From positions 124,001 to 188,000 of the forward strand of contig CAVQJP010000025.1 in NCBI GenBank assembly GCA_963712825.1: a DNA stretch of 64,000 bases, read 5' to 3'. Positions 43,135 to 51,736 of this stretch are shown in pieces; position 1 is the first letter of the stretch, and every line of letters begins with the position of its first letter. Position numbers and translations under genes: made by a program. This DNA comes from AP-15 sp963712825. Its GTDB lineage: Bacteria > Pseudomonadota > Alphaproteobacteria > ATCC43930 > CGMCC-115725. The notes under the pieces are model-generated. The model was given only the letters and a program-made list of their open reading frames with translations. It ran no database searches and was not told where the DNA came from.

Positions 43135-44951
43135 CACGAAAACGCTGCGAGCACGGCCTGCGACCAGCGGCGCGACGAGAGCCCTTGGGTCTCCAACGAG
43201 CGGCTTTGCCTCACGTCCATAACGCTCGCCCACGCGCCGACGGGGGTGGAGAAGCCGGTCTTTGGCCGGGCGGCGATTGCGGCCGGCAACGCGAGCCTCG
43301 GCGCTGCGGCGAGCGCGGTCTTGCCGAGCCGGCTTGCCAGGCCCGGCACCGCGCACGCCAATGTCGCGAGCAGGGTCGCGTCCACCAGCGGTGCACGAAC
43401 CTCGATGCCGTGCGCCATCCCGGCCCAGTCGGCGTCGCGCAGCAGCTGATTGCGCATGTAGTGCGCCGATTCGAGGGCGCACACCCGCCCGACATCGGAG
43501 CCGGGGTCGGGTGTCAGGCTCCGGGCCAGCCGTCGCAGCGGCTGCAGCCGCCGCAGACCCTCGCCGGCGATCTCGGGATCGATGACCTCGTGCAGCTCGT
43601 GCGGCAGAAACAACCCGCGGCGCAAGAGATAGGCGCCGGCCCAGCTGTGCGCGTGCTCGAGCACACCGAGCGCCTTCGGCTGCCGCTGCACCATGCCGGG
43701 CGCGAGCGCCCCGGCCAGCCGCCGCGTCAACCGCCCAAGCCCCGGCACCGCCGCCAGCGCGCCGAAACGCCGCCGCCAGCGCGGCACGTCGACAAAGCTC
43801 GGATAGCCGGCGAGAAGCTCGTCGCCGCCGAGCCCGGACAGCGCCACCTTGAGCCCGGCCTCCTTGGCCGCCTTGGCGGCAAACCAAGTGTTGACGCCGT
43901 CGATCGAAGGCTGGTCCATCGCCTCGATGATTGCCGGCAGGTCATCGCGGAATTCGCGCTCGCCGACGCGCCGCACGATGTGCTGCGCACCATAGCGCGC
44001 CGCCACTTGTGCTGCGAGCGGCGCCTCGTCGTCGGCCGTGCCGCAAAATGGATCGAACGCGACCGTGATGGCTCGCGTCCGGCGCTGGCCGGCATCCCCC
44101 ATCAGGCCGAGCAGCGCCCCGGAATCGACCCCGGCAGAGAGAAAAATTCCGACCTCGACATCGGCCAGCAGATGGGCGCGGACACTGTCATGCACCGCTG
44201 CGCGCACCCGCTCGCCGAGTTCGGCTGCGGGGCTTGGGTCGCTTGCCCCGCTCGCGAGGATCGCCGCCAGATTGGTAAAGCACCGCGGTTCCCGCGGGCC
44301 GGCGGCGTCGATCCGCTGGGTGTGACCGGCGGGCAAGGCGCGGATGTCGCGGTAGAGGGTGAAGGGCTCGGGCACGCTGCCGAACAAGTGGAAACCGGCG
44401 ATCCCGGCGGGCTCGGGGTCGCGCGACACCCGGCCGCCTGCGAGCAGCGCCTTGACCTGCGACGCAAAGCGAAAGGTCCACCCGTCGTCGGCGATGTAGA
44501 GCGGCTTGATGCCGTAGGGGTCGCGGGCAAGAAACAACCGGCCGCGGGTCGCGTCCCAAATTGCGAAAGCGAACATGCCGCGCAGCCGCGGGACCATCGC
44601 CTCGCCGTGGCGCGCATAGAGATGCAGCAGCGCCTCGGTGTCGCAACTGGTCCGAAAGCGCACCCCCTCAGCTTCGAGCTCCGCGCGCAGCGCGCGGTAA
44701 TTGTAGATCTCGCCGCTGAAGGTGACGACGATCGTGCCGTCGGTGCTCGCCATCGGCTGCGCGGCGCGATCGGACAGGTCCAAAATCGACAGCCGCCGAT
44801 GGGCAAGAGCGCAACGCCGGTCGGTGCTCCACCAGCAGCCTGCTCCGTCCGGCCCGCGCGCGCGCATCGCCTCGCGCAACCCGAGCAGATCGGCCTCGCC
44901 CGGCGCCCCGGCTGCCGAATGGTACGCAAAAATGCCGCCGATTCCGCACAT
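43134..44951 (-). CDS. asnB: Asparagine synthase (glutamine-hydrolysing), exopolysaccharide-associated
   Basis: 605 aa from ATG 44951, which puts the glutaminase nucleophile Cys at position 2 after processing (MCGIGG). Glutaminase domain: 'ARGPDGAGCWWS', 'LAHRRLSILDLSDRAAQPM' and 'FSGEIYNYRALRAELEAEG'. Synthetase domain: the PP-loop 'VGIFLSAGVDSGALLG' (SAGVDS where SGGxDS is usual) and 'KVALSGLGGDELLAGYPSFV'. Enzymes of this type are frequent in exopolysaccharide loci, where they may amidate a uronic acid or amino acid decoration rather than make free asparagine. It heads the minus-strand operon asnB-GT4-wzm-epimerase-wzt. Confidence 0.92.
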   Translation of the reverse strand: MCGIGGIFAYHSAAGAPGEADLLGLREAMRARGPDGAGCWWSTDRRCALAHRRLSILDLSDRAAQPMASTDGTIVVTFSGEIYNYRALRAELEAEGVRFRTSCDTEALLHLYARHGEAMVPRLRGMFAFAIWDATRGRLFLARDPYGIKPLYIADDGWTFRFASQVKALLAGGRVSRDPEPAGIAGFHLFGSVPEPFTLYRDIRALPAGHTQRIDAAGPREPRCFTNLAAILASGASDPSPAAELGERVRAAVHDSVRAHLLADVEVGIFLSAGVDSGALLGLMGDAGQRRTRAITVAFDPFCGTADDEAPLAAQVAARYGAQHIVRRVGEREFRDDLPAIIEAMDQPSIDGVNTWFAAKAAKEAGLKVALSGLGGDELLAGYPSFVDVPRWRRRFGALAAVPGLGRLTRRLAGALAPGMVQRQPKALGVLEHAHSWAGAYLLRRGLFLPHELHEVIDPEIAGEGLRRLQPLRRLARSLTPDPGSDVGRVCALESAHYMRNQLLRDADWAGMAHGIEVRAPLVDATLLATLACAVPGLASRLGKTALAAAPRLALPAAIAARPKTGFSTPVGAWASVMDVRQSRSLETQGLSSRRWSQAVLAAFS

Positions 44952-44953
44952 GC

Positions 44954-45364
44954 TCAATCATGCTCAGTATGGACGAATTTCCCGATGGATGAATTTCCCG
45001 GCTTGGCTCGCGCCGCGCCGTCAACCACGCAAATCAGGATGCCGTCCGCCGCGGCGGCAGGGCCAACGCAGAGCTGCGTGAGCCCCAGGCTCGCCGCAAT
45101 TGCGGGTTTGCGCCTCACCAGGTTCAACCCGCGCACTGCACAAGTCGGCGAGCCGCCGACGTCAGCGTCGATGGCGGTGTTATCCTGCAATTCGCAGAGG
45201 CAGTCCGGGGGCACGGCTACCGCACTCGGGTGCAACACTCGTCGCACCCGCGGGACGCCACCCTCAGTATTCCTCAGGAAAATCTCAAAAACCTCGACGC
45301 GAGTCAAGAAAATGTTGGAGCCTGCAGCGTATTGGAGCACCCGCGCGCTCGTTGCGTGATACAC
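44954..45364 (-). CDS. Hypothetical protein, possibly coupled to asnB
   Basis: 136 aa frame whose TGA (44956-44954) overlaps an alternative asnB start ATG at 44957 (ATGA). Third-position GC is moderately high (about 70% by eye) and residue composition is balanced, but no domain is recognised. Two Cys-rich hydrophobic stretches occur ('VAVPPDCLCELQ', 'DGILICVV'). It may be a small co-translated protein or simply a free frame in GC-rich leader DNA; other frames here are also open. Low confidence. Confidence 0.3.
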   Translation of the reverse strand: MYHATSARVLQYAAGSNIFLTRVEVFEIFLRNTEGGVPRVRRVLHPSAVAVPPDCLCELQDNTAIDADVGGSPTCAVRGLNLVRRKPAIAASLGLTQLCVGPAAAADGILICVVDGAARAKPGNSSIGKFVHTEHD

Positions 45365-45996
45365 TCATAGCGAGTGTTGTGTGAGTTGTAGCTCGGTTTC
45401 CAGGTAATCGTTAATAAATCCTGCCCCATTACCTTCGGCTGACCGTGCCGGCGACAAAATCTCACCGGCCGCGGCACCGGACCAAAGCCAGCCGTTAACC
45501 ACAAATTATCAAAGCGACAAAATGCCGCAACTGAAGAAAAGTAAATCAGGGGATCAATGACTTATGTGGCGCGATCCTCGTCATTGCGCAAGTAATCACG
45601 GATAATTGACGTTTTTGTGACGGATTCATCGTATCCTAATCAGGTAGATCGTGGTTGATCACTACAAGTAAAAATATTTTATTGAACTATTTGAATTTTG
45701 TAATTCGCGGATCGCGACAAAACGCCGGGTCGGGGCGCGAGCCGGTCAAAAAGGTTCTTTCGCTTTCTGAGCGATATCTCGGCGGCGGATGAGCGCTTTC
45801 AAGGGAGCGCGCCCCACGCCGTCCGAGCCGCCATGGCCCCGAACGATCTCGACGTCGCCGCCCATAGATATTGTGTTGCGGCTCTCTCCTGAGACGAATA
45901 GACTGTTTTGATCTGGAGAGCGCCGTCGGGATTACACTATCCTGGCGGCTATCCCCTTTGCGACTTTGAGGATTTGATGGCCGGAGGTTACACCGG
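45365..45996. other. AT-rich divergent regulatory region
   Basis: About 630 bases without a gene between the asnB operon and the WcaJ-type gene. The segment 45490-45705 is strongly A/T-rich (e.g. gtaaaaatattttattgaac) against a GC-rich background, typical of promoter or H-NS/MucR-like regulator-bound DNA. A TTGACG occurs at 45606, but I could not identify a matching -10. It probably carries divergent promoters for the two polysaccharide operons. Confidence 0.5.
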
Positions 45997-47577
45997 GTGC
46001 GTATCCGTCTTCCTTCATCGCGTGCCGGCCTTAAAATTCGCCTTGGTCGGAGCGACATGGCTTTGGCCGCGATAACACCCGGGCTCGCCCTTTATCTGCG
46101 CGGCCTAGATTTTAGCGCGCCTATCGGAGATAGGTCCGCTGCAAGCTATGTGCTCGCATCGTTTTTGTCGTCGTTAATTGCCTTTTTGATACTTCGCACC
46201 GGCGATCCGATACCGAGATACTTTTCTCTAAGCGATGTCGTCGATTTGGCAAAGGCAGTATTGGCCAGCGAGTTTCTGGCTGTTGCGTTACTTTTTGCGG
46301 TTACGCGTCTCGATGGCATCCCGCGATCGTTGCCGGCCATCCACTTGCTGCTGTTGGGAGCGGGACTTTTTGGCTATCGGTCTTTGGCGAGCCTCGCCAG
46401 CCGGAAGCACCGCGGGGCGGAGCCGGCGGCTGCCGGGTTTGTTGGAAATGCAATTTTTGTCGGCCTGAACGACTGGTCAGTCGTTTTAATTAAATTCCTG
46501 CAAGCGCACGCCCAGGAGCGGTGGCGGGTCATTGCGCTGCTCGACGAGGAGGTGCGCTGGATCGGCCGCTCGGTCAGCGGCGTGCGGGTGTTCGGACCGC
46601 CAGCCCATCTTGACGCTCTTGTCGAAGAGTTTTCCGCCCACGGTGTGCGCGCGGACCGGGTCGTCGTCGGCCTTTGCGAGCTCTCAACGGAAGCGTTGGC
46701 CGAGGTTCAGCGCGTTTGTACGCGCCGCCGCCTCGGGATCGTGTTTGCACCGCCGGCGTTTGGGCTGGTTCCCGCGGAGCGCGCCGACCTCTCCGCTGCG
46801 CGATTCCCGGATCTCCCGGCGGGTTGTCCGTGCCCGCCCGAATTGGCGAGGACACCATATCACCGCTGCAAACGCTTCGCCGACGCCGCGGCGGCAATGA
46901 TCCTGATCCTGTGGCTGGCGCCGTTGCTGGCGCTCGCTGCGGTCATGGTCTTTGTCGACCTCGGTTGGCCGGTATTGTTCTGGCAGCAGCGCACCGGGCG
47001 GGGCGGCCGCGAGCTGCAGCTTTACAAGCTGCGAACCTTGCGCCCTCCTTTTGACCGGAGTGGCCGAAGGATACCCGAGGCACGGCGGCTCTCCTGGATC
47101 GGACGGTTCCTGCGCCATACACGGATTGACGAGCTGCCGCAGCTGCTCAACGTGCTGGTCGGCGACATGTCGCTGATCGGGCCCCGGCCGCTGCTTCCGC
47201 AAGACCAGCCGGCGGGCGCCGGGTTGCGATTGACCGTCCGCCCCGGCATTACCGGCTGGGCCCAGGTAAACGGGGGCGCCGGCCTGTCCCCGACCGAGAA
47301 GCAGGCGCTGGATTTCTGGTACATTCGAAATGCCTCTCTGTGGGTCGATTTGCGAATCGTCGGACGGACGCTGATCACCTTGTTGCGGGGCGACCGACGA
47401 TCCGAAGGAGCGCTCGCGCAGGCGCAGCAAGCGCAGAATGAGCCGCCGGCGCCGGGCCGCGCCGCCGACCCCGAACTGCGGGTTTCGGAGCCGGTCGCGT
47501 GGTCCCGCGGCACCGCCGCCGCCACCCGGTCGACCCATGACGGCGGCGGCGGGACGTCCACCACCCGGTTTCGCTGA
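45997..47577 (+). CDS. Undecaprenyl-phosphate hexose-1-phosphate transferase (WcaJ-like initiating enzyme)
   Basis: 526 aa from GTG 45997; GGAGG at 45983-45987 supports this start. N-terminal hydrophobic helices (about 20-120) and a CoA-binding-like Rossmann region ('VRVFGPPAHLDALVEEFSAH') precede the C-terminal sugar-transferase domain (about 285-470): 'HRCKRFADAAAAMILILWLA', 'VLFWQQRTGRGG', 'LYKLRTLRPP', 'IGRFLRHTRIDELPQLLNVL', 'GDMSLIGPRPLLPQDQ' and 'TVRPGITGWAQVNG'. It starts repeat-unit synthesis by loading a hexose-1-phosphate on undecaprenyl phosphate at the inner membrane. A Gly/Ala-rich tail of about 50 residues is unusual. It is coupled to the next GT4 gene (TGATG). Confidence 0.92.
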   Translation: MRIRLPSSRAGLKIRLGRSDMALAAITPGLALYLRGLDFSAPIGDRSAASYVLASFLSSLIAFLILRTGDPIPRYFSLSDVVDLAKAVLASEFLAVALLFAVTRLDGIPRSLPAIHLLLLGAGLFGYRSLASLASRKHRGAEPAAAGFVGNAIFVGLNDWSVVLIKFLQAHAQERWRVIALLDEEVRWIGRSVSGVRVFGPPAHLDALVEEFSAHGVRADRVVVGLCELSTEALAEVQRVCTRRRLGIVFAPPAFGLVPAERADLSAARFPDLPAGCPCPPELARTPYHRCKRFADAAAAMILILWLAPLLALAAVMVFVDLGWPVLFWQQRTGRGGRELQLYKLRTLRPPFDRSGRRIPEARRLSWIGRFLRHTRIDELPQLLNVLVGDMSLIGPRPLLPQDQPAGAGLRLTVRPGITGWAQVNGGAGLSPTEKQALDFWYIRNASLWVDLRIVGRTLITLLRGDRRSEGALAQAQQAQNEPPAPGRAADPELRVSEPVAWSRGTAAATRSTHDGGGGTSTTRFR

Positions 47578-48959
47578 TGCCGGCTCGACCCCTGCGGCGG
47601 CGCGCTGCGCCCGCCCGGCCAGGGCAGCGCGAGGCCACGGACGAGGCGGCGAGGGACAACGCGGCAAACGGCGTCGCGCCATCGCGAGCGGCGGTCAAAC
47701 TCCCAGAGCCTGCCCGATCCGCGAGCCGCCGCGTCGTGTTCATGAACCGCTTTTTCTATCCGGACCATTCTGCAACCAGTCAAATGCTGACCGATCTGGC
47801 GTTTCATTTGGCCGGCTGCGGCGTGGGCGTCGAGGTCGTAGCCAGCCGGCAGCGTTACGACGACCCGCGCGCCGCCTTGGCCAAAGCGGAGCGGGTCGGC
47901 GGCGTGACGATCCACCGCCTCTCTGCCACCCGGTTTGGCCGGGCTGGTCTTGCCGGCCGCGGTTTCGACTATTTGTCATACGGTGCTTCGGCCTACCGCC
48001 GCCTCCTCGCCTGCACCAGACCCGGCGATGTGCTGGTGGTCAAAACCGACCCGCCGCTGCTCGCGGTTGCGGCGATGCGGGCCGCGCGGCGCCGTGGGCT
48101 TTATCTCGTCAATTGGCTTCAGGATCTCTATCCCGAAATCGCCGCGGAGCTGGGCGTGCCGTTAGCCGGCGGCCGGTTCGGCCGCGTCCTTCTCGACCGG
48201 CGCGACGCTGCGTTGCGCGCCGCCGATGCCAATGTCGTGGTCGGCGAGGGGATGGCCGCGCGGGTGCGCGCGCGCGGGGTCGCGGCCGAACGCGTCCGGG
48301 TCATACCGAACTGGTGCGACGACGAAGAAATTCAGCCGGTTGCGCCGGTGGCCAACCCATTGCGCCGCGAATGGGGGCTCGATCACCATTTTGTCGTCGG
48401 CTATTCGGGAAATCTCGGCCGCGCCCACGAAATTGCAACCATGCTTGCCGCTGCCGAACGCCTGCGCGGCGACCAGCGTTTCAAATTCTTGTTTATCGGC
48501 GGCGGCAACGGGTTCCGCGACCTCGCCGCGGAAGTGCGCGATCGACGGCTCGGGCACTTATTCGCCTTTTTTCCCTACCAGGACAGAAGCCGCCTCAAGT
48601 TTTCGCTCGGGGTCGCCGACGTCCATCTGATTTCGCTGCGGCCCGAGCTCGAGGGTTTGATTGTGCCCAGCAAGCTCTATGGCATTGCCGCCGCGGGCCG
48701 GTCCATTGTCGCAATCGCCGCTGCGGATGGTGACGTCGCGCGTTTTGTGCAACGGGCCGGCTGCGGGGTTGTGATCGCGCCGGGAGCCGGGGAGCTGCTT
48801 GCCGAGGCGCTGCGGCGGCTGCGCGCGGATCCTGGCTGCGTTGCCGAGATGGGCCGTCGCGCCCGTGCCGCGCTCGACGCCGATTTCACCCGGCGGCAGG
48901 CTTTCGCGCGCTGGCGCGGGCTGATCGAAGAGATCACCGCCGCACCGCCGCTCCCGTGA
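47577..48959 (+). CDS. Glycosyltransferase family 4 (WcaI-like)
   Basis: 460 aa from ATG 47577, overlapping the previous stop by one base. The first about 50 residues are low-complexity and basic and may be a non-conserved leader; the GT fold begins at 'RVVFMNRFFYPDHSATSQML'. Further motifs are 'NWLQDLYPEIAAELG', 'VRVIPNWCDDEEIQPV', 'FVVGYSGNLGRAHEIATMLA', 'FLFIGGGNGFRDLAAEVRD' and 'LISLRPELEGLIVPSKLYGI', as in WcaI-type colanic acid enzymes, with 'VPSKLYGIAAAGRSIVAI' as the donor-site region. It most likely adds the second sugar of the unit begun by the upstream enzyme. Confidence 0.92.
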   Translation: MPARPLRRRAAPARPGQREATDEAARDNAANGVAPSRAAVKLPEPARSASRRVVFMNRFFYPDHSATSQMLTDLAFHLAGCGVGVEVVASRQRYDDPRAALAKAERVGGVTIHRLSATRFGRAGLAGRGFDYLSYGASAYRRLLACTRPGDVLVVKTDPPLLAVAAMRAARRRGLYLVNWLQDLYPEIAAELGVPLAGGRFGRVLLDRRDAALRAADANVVVGEGMAARVRARGVAAERVRVIPNWCDDEEIQPVAPVANPLRREWGLDHHFVVGYSGNLGRAHEIATMLAAAERLRGDQRFKFLFIGGGNGFRDLAAEVRDRRLGHLFAFFPYQDRSRLKFSLGVADVHLISLRPELEGLIVPSKLYGIAAAGRSIVAIAAADGDVARFVQRAGCGVVIAPGAGELLAEALRRLRADPGCVAEMGRRARAALDADFTRRQAFARWRGLIEEITAAPPLP

Positions 48960-49202
48960 CCCGGGCCGTCTGACTGGTCGAGCGGCGCCGCGTCTGCTCG
49001 TCTAAGTGGAGCGGCAGGTCGACTATTTCGGGTCGGCGCTCCCGATTGGACCGGCGGCCTTGACGATGGCGGGTCGGCGGGTGTTCCGTCGGTGCCCGCC
49101 GCGTCGTGGCGCCATGCGATGATGGCGGCATTGTCTGCGGGGCCGGTCGGCCCGCGGCCGGCGAGCGGAGGCGGCAGCCGCGAAAGGGCGGGTCGGAGCG
49201 CG

Positions 49203-50276
49203 ATGGCCACAGACGAGGATCGCTACAGGGCCGCCGGGGTCGACACCGCGGCGGTCGAGACCGGTCTCGGCAAGCTCGTCGCCACCATCAAGCGAACCTG
49301 GCCGGCAGCGGGACAACCGGGCGCGGTCGCGCTCGACATCGGCTATTTCGCCAATGTCGTCGACATCGGCGGCGGGGTCGGGCTGGCGCTCTGCACCGAT
49401 GGGGTCGGGACCAAGTCGGTCGTCGCCGACATGATGAAAAAATATGACACGATCGGCATCGACTGCGTCGCGATGAACGTCAACGACGTGATCTGCGTCG
49501 GTGCGCGGCCATTGTCGCTGGTCGACTATATCGCGGTCGGCGAGGCCGACGCCGAAATGCTCGGCGCGCTCGCGGTCGGCCTTGCCGAGGGCGCGCGGCA
49601 AGCCGCAATTTCGATTTCGGGCGGCGAGATCGCCGTACTAAAGGATGTGGTCGCCGGGTTCGACCTGGTCGGGATGGCGGTTGGGCTGGTGCCGCTCGAC
49701 CGCATCGTCGTCGGCCGCGACCTGGTGCCTGGCGACGTCGTGATCGGCATTGAAAGCAGCGGCATCCACAGCAACGGGCTCAGCCTCGCGCGCCGAGCGT
49801 TTTTCGCGCAAAATCAAGTGCCGCTCGATCATGTCTTTCCTGAGCTCGGCGCAGCGCTCGGCGAGGAGCTGTTGCGGCCGACTCCGATCTATGTGCCCGA
49901 AATCCTCGACATCCTCGCCGCTGTCCCGACCGTCAAGGCGTTGGTCAACATCACCGGCGACGGCTTGCTGAACCTGCCCCGGGTCGCCGCGGCGGTTGGG
50001 TTCGAGCTCGACGATCTGCCGCCGGTCCCGCCGATTTTCGGGCTGATCCAGCGTTATGGCGAAGTCGCCGACGCGGAAATGTTCGAGGTCTTCAACATGG
50101 GGGTCGGTTTCTGCGTGCTGGCCGCGCCCGACGACTGCGACCTGATCCTGGCGATCCTGCGGCGCCACGGCCGACCGGCGCGGGTCATCGGTCGGGTCGT
50201 CGCCGATCGGACAAAAGGCGTCCGTCTGCCGCGCGCCGGGCTGACCGGCCACGGCAAGCACTTTCGCCGGGACTGA
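49203..50276 (+). CDS. purM: PurM-like phosphoribosylformylglycinamidine cyclo-ligase (AIR synthase), divergent
   Basis: 357 aa from ATG 49203; an upstream ATG at 49092 extends into low-complexity sequence. Recognisable motifs are 'TDGVGTKSVVADMMKKYDTI', 'GIDCVAMNVNDVICVGARPL', 'SISGGEIA', 'GIHSNGLSLARRAF' and 'FNMGVGF'. The family converts FGAM to AIR with ATP in purine synthesis. Several normally fixed residues differ: GGETAEMP is GGEIAVLKD here, and the ITGGG loop reads ITGDG. PurN, its usual neighbour, is absent. It may be a true but divergent PurM or a paralogue with a changed substrate. Confidence 0.85.
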   Translation: MATDEDRYRAAGVDTAAVETGLGKLVATIKRTWPAAGQPGAVALDIGYFANVVDIGGGVGLALCTDGVGTKSVVADMMKKYDTIGIDCVAMNVNDVICVGARPLSLVDYIAVGEADAEMLGALAVGLAEGARQAAISISGGEIAVLKDVVAGFDLVGMAVGLVPLDRIVVGRDLVPGDVVIGIESSGIHSNGLSLARRAFFAQNQVPLDHVFPELGAALGEELLRPTPIYVPEILDILAAVPTVKALVNITGDGLLNLPRVAAAVGFELDDLPPVPPIFGLIQRYGEVADAEMFEVFNMGVGFCVLAAPDDCDLILAILRRHGRPARVIGRVVADRTKGVRLPRAGLTGHGKHFRRD

Positions 50277-50455
50277 CCGGCCGGCCGCCGCCGCCATCGA
50301 AACTCGCGCAACGCCCACCGGCCTTTGTCCTACCTTCCTATTCCTTTCCAACAGTAGCCGTAAGCGGCAAGCCCACTTCCGCAAAAACATGCGCCGTGCG
50401 AGAGCCGGGCGGTCCGGTGAATCGCGGCTGATCTCATGCAGGAGTAACCTGCCCG

Positions 50456-51649
50456 TCAATACGATTTCGGCAGGCCGAGCACGCGCTCGGCGATGTGGGA
50501 GAGGATCAGCTGGGGGCTGACGGGGGCGATGCGGGCGATCTGGATCTCGCGAAAATAGCGCTCGACATGGTATTCGCGGGCGTAGCCCATGCCGCCATGG
50601 GTCATTATCGCGGTCTCGCAGGCGCGAAACCCGGCCTCGGCGGCGCAGTATTTGGCGGCGTTGGCATAAGCGCCGACCTGGCCCGCTTCGCCGCCGCGAT
50701 CGTAGGCGGCCGCCGCGCGCAATACCATCAGCTCGGCCGCTTCCAATTCGATCCAGCGTTGGGCGAGCGGATGCTGGATCGCCTGGTTCTGGCCGATCGG
50801 ACGGCCGAAGACGACCCGCTCCTGGGCATAGCGGGCGGCGCGTGCCAAGGCGGCGCGGCCGAGCCCGACCGCCTCGGCGGCGATCAGGATGCGCTCCGGG
50901 TTCATCCCGTGCAGGATATAGTGAAATCCCCGGCCCTCCTCGCCGATGCGGTCCGCCACCGGGACTTCAAGCCCGTCGATAAACAATAAATTCGAGTTGA
51001 CCGCCTTGCGCCCCATTTTCGGGATTTCGCGCACTTCGACTTTGCTGCGGTCGAGATCGGTGTAGAACAGGGTCATCCCGAGCGACGGCCGCACGGCCTC
51101 CTCGATCGGCGTCGTGCGCGCCAGGATCAGCATCTTTTCCGCGACCTGCGCGGTCGAGATCCAGATTTTGCGCCCCGACAGCACATAACGGTCGCCATGG
51201 CGCTCGGCCCGCGTCTTGAGCCGCGTCGTGTCGAGCCCGGCATCGGGCTCGGTCACCGCAAAGCAGGTTTTTTCATGCCCGGCGATCAACGGCGGCAGAA
51301 AACGCCGCTTCTGCTCGTCGGTGCCAAAGACGACAACCGGGTGCAGCCCAAAGATGTTCATGTGGATCGCCGAGGCGCCGCTGAACCCGGCACCCGATTC
51401 GGCGACCGCCTGCATCAATATCGCGGCCTCGGTGATGCCGAGCCCGCTGCCGCCATATTCGGGCGGCATCGCGATCCCCAACCACCCGGCCGCGGCCATC
51501 GCCCCGTGAAATTCGTGCGGAAAGCCGCCTTCCTCGTCCTTTTTGAGCCAGTAATCGTCGCCGAACCGCGCGCACAGCCGCAGCACCGCCGCCCGGATCT
51601 CGCGCTGCTCCTCGGTCAACGTGAAGCTTTCGTGCTCGGACTGGGCCAC
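50456..51649 (-). CDS. Acyl-CoA dehydrogenase family protein
   Basis: 397 aa, GTG start 51649. The family signatures are clear: 'EYGGSGLGITEAAILMQAVA', 'CFAVTEPDAGLDTTRLKTRA' (flavin/substrate segment), 'ISTAQVAEKMLILARTTPIE' and 'YAQERVVFGRPIGQNQAIQH', and near the C-terminus 'IMTHGGMGYAREYHVERYFR' with 'RIAPVSPQLILSHIAERVLG'. The enzyme oxidises an acyl-CoA with FAD and passes electrons to ETF; chain length or branching cannot be told. It lies 87 bases downstream of the amidohydrolase gene on the same strand, so they may be co-transcribed and act in one degradation route. Confidence 0.94.
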   Translation of the reverse strand: MAQSEHESFTLTEEQREIRAAVLRLCARFGDDYWLKKDEEGGFPHEFHGAMAAAGWLGIAMPPEYGGSGLGITEAAILMQAVAESGAGFSGASAIHMNIFGLHPVVVFGTDEQKRRFLPPLIAGHEKTCFAVTEPDAGLDTTRLKTRAERHGDRYVLSGRKIWISTAQVAEKMLILARTTPIEEAVRPSLGMTLFYTDLDRSKVEVREIPKMGRKAVNSNLLFIDGLEVPVADRIGEEGRGFHYILHGMNPERILIAAEAVGLGRAALARAARYAQERVVFGRPIGQNQAIQHPLAQRWIELEAAELMVLRAAAAYDRGGEAGQVGAYANAAKYCAAEAGFRACETAIMTHGGMGYAREYHVERYFREIQIARIAPVSPQLILSHIAERVLGLPKSY

Positions 51650-51736
51650 GCGCGCCTTGCTGCTGTAGGAGTGACCTCGCGGTGAGGGCCGCGGTGAGGG
51701 CAGCCTCTCCGGGCCGCCCGCCGCCCCTCGTGCGGG

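Noticed and set aside
42028..43887. Long N-terminal extension of the GT4 gene upstream of 43134
   Set aside because: It overlaps asnB antisense-frame sequence on the same strand in another frame; the conserved GT4 start coincides with a TGATG junction.
43116..45359. 747-codon open frame on the plus strand
   Set aside because: Antisense to asnB, whose motifs are unmistakable on the minus strand; residues are shadow-like.
44974..45370. Plus-strand open frame containing VILQFAEAVRGHGYRTRV
   Set aside because: It looks protein-like in part but has no start codon, modest third-position GC (about 59%) and competes with another open frame; not supportable.
45606..45640. TTGACG as promoter of the WcaJ-like gene
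   Set aside because: No acceptable -10 hexamer at 16-18 bases; left as an unassigned AT-rich region.
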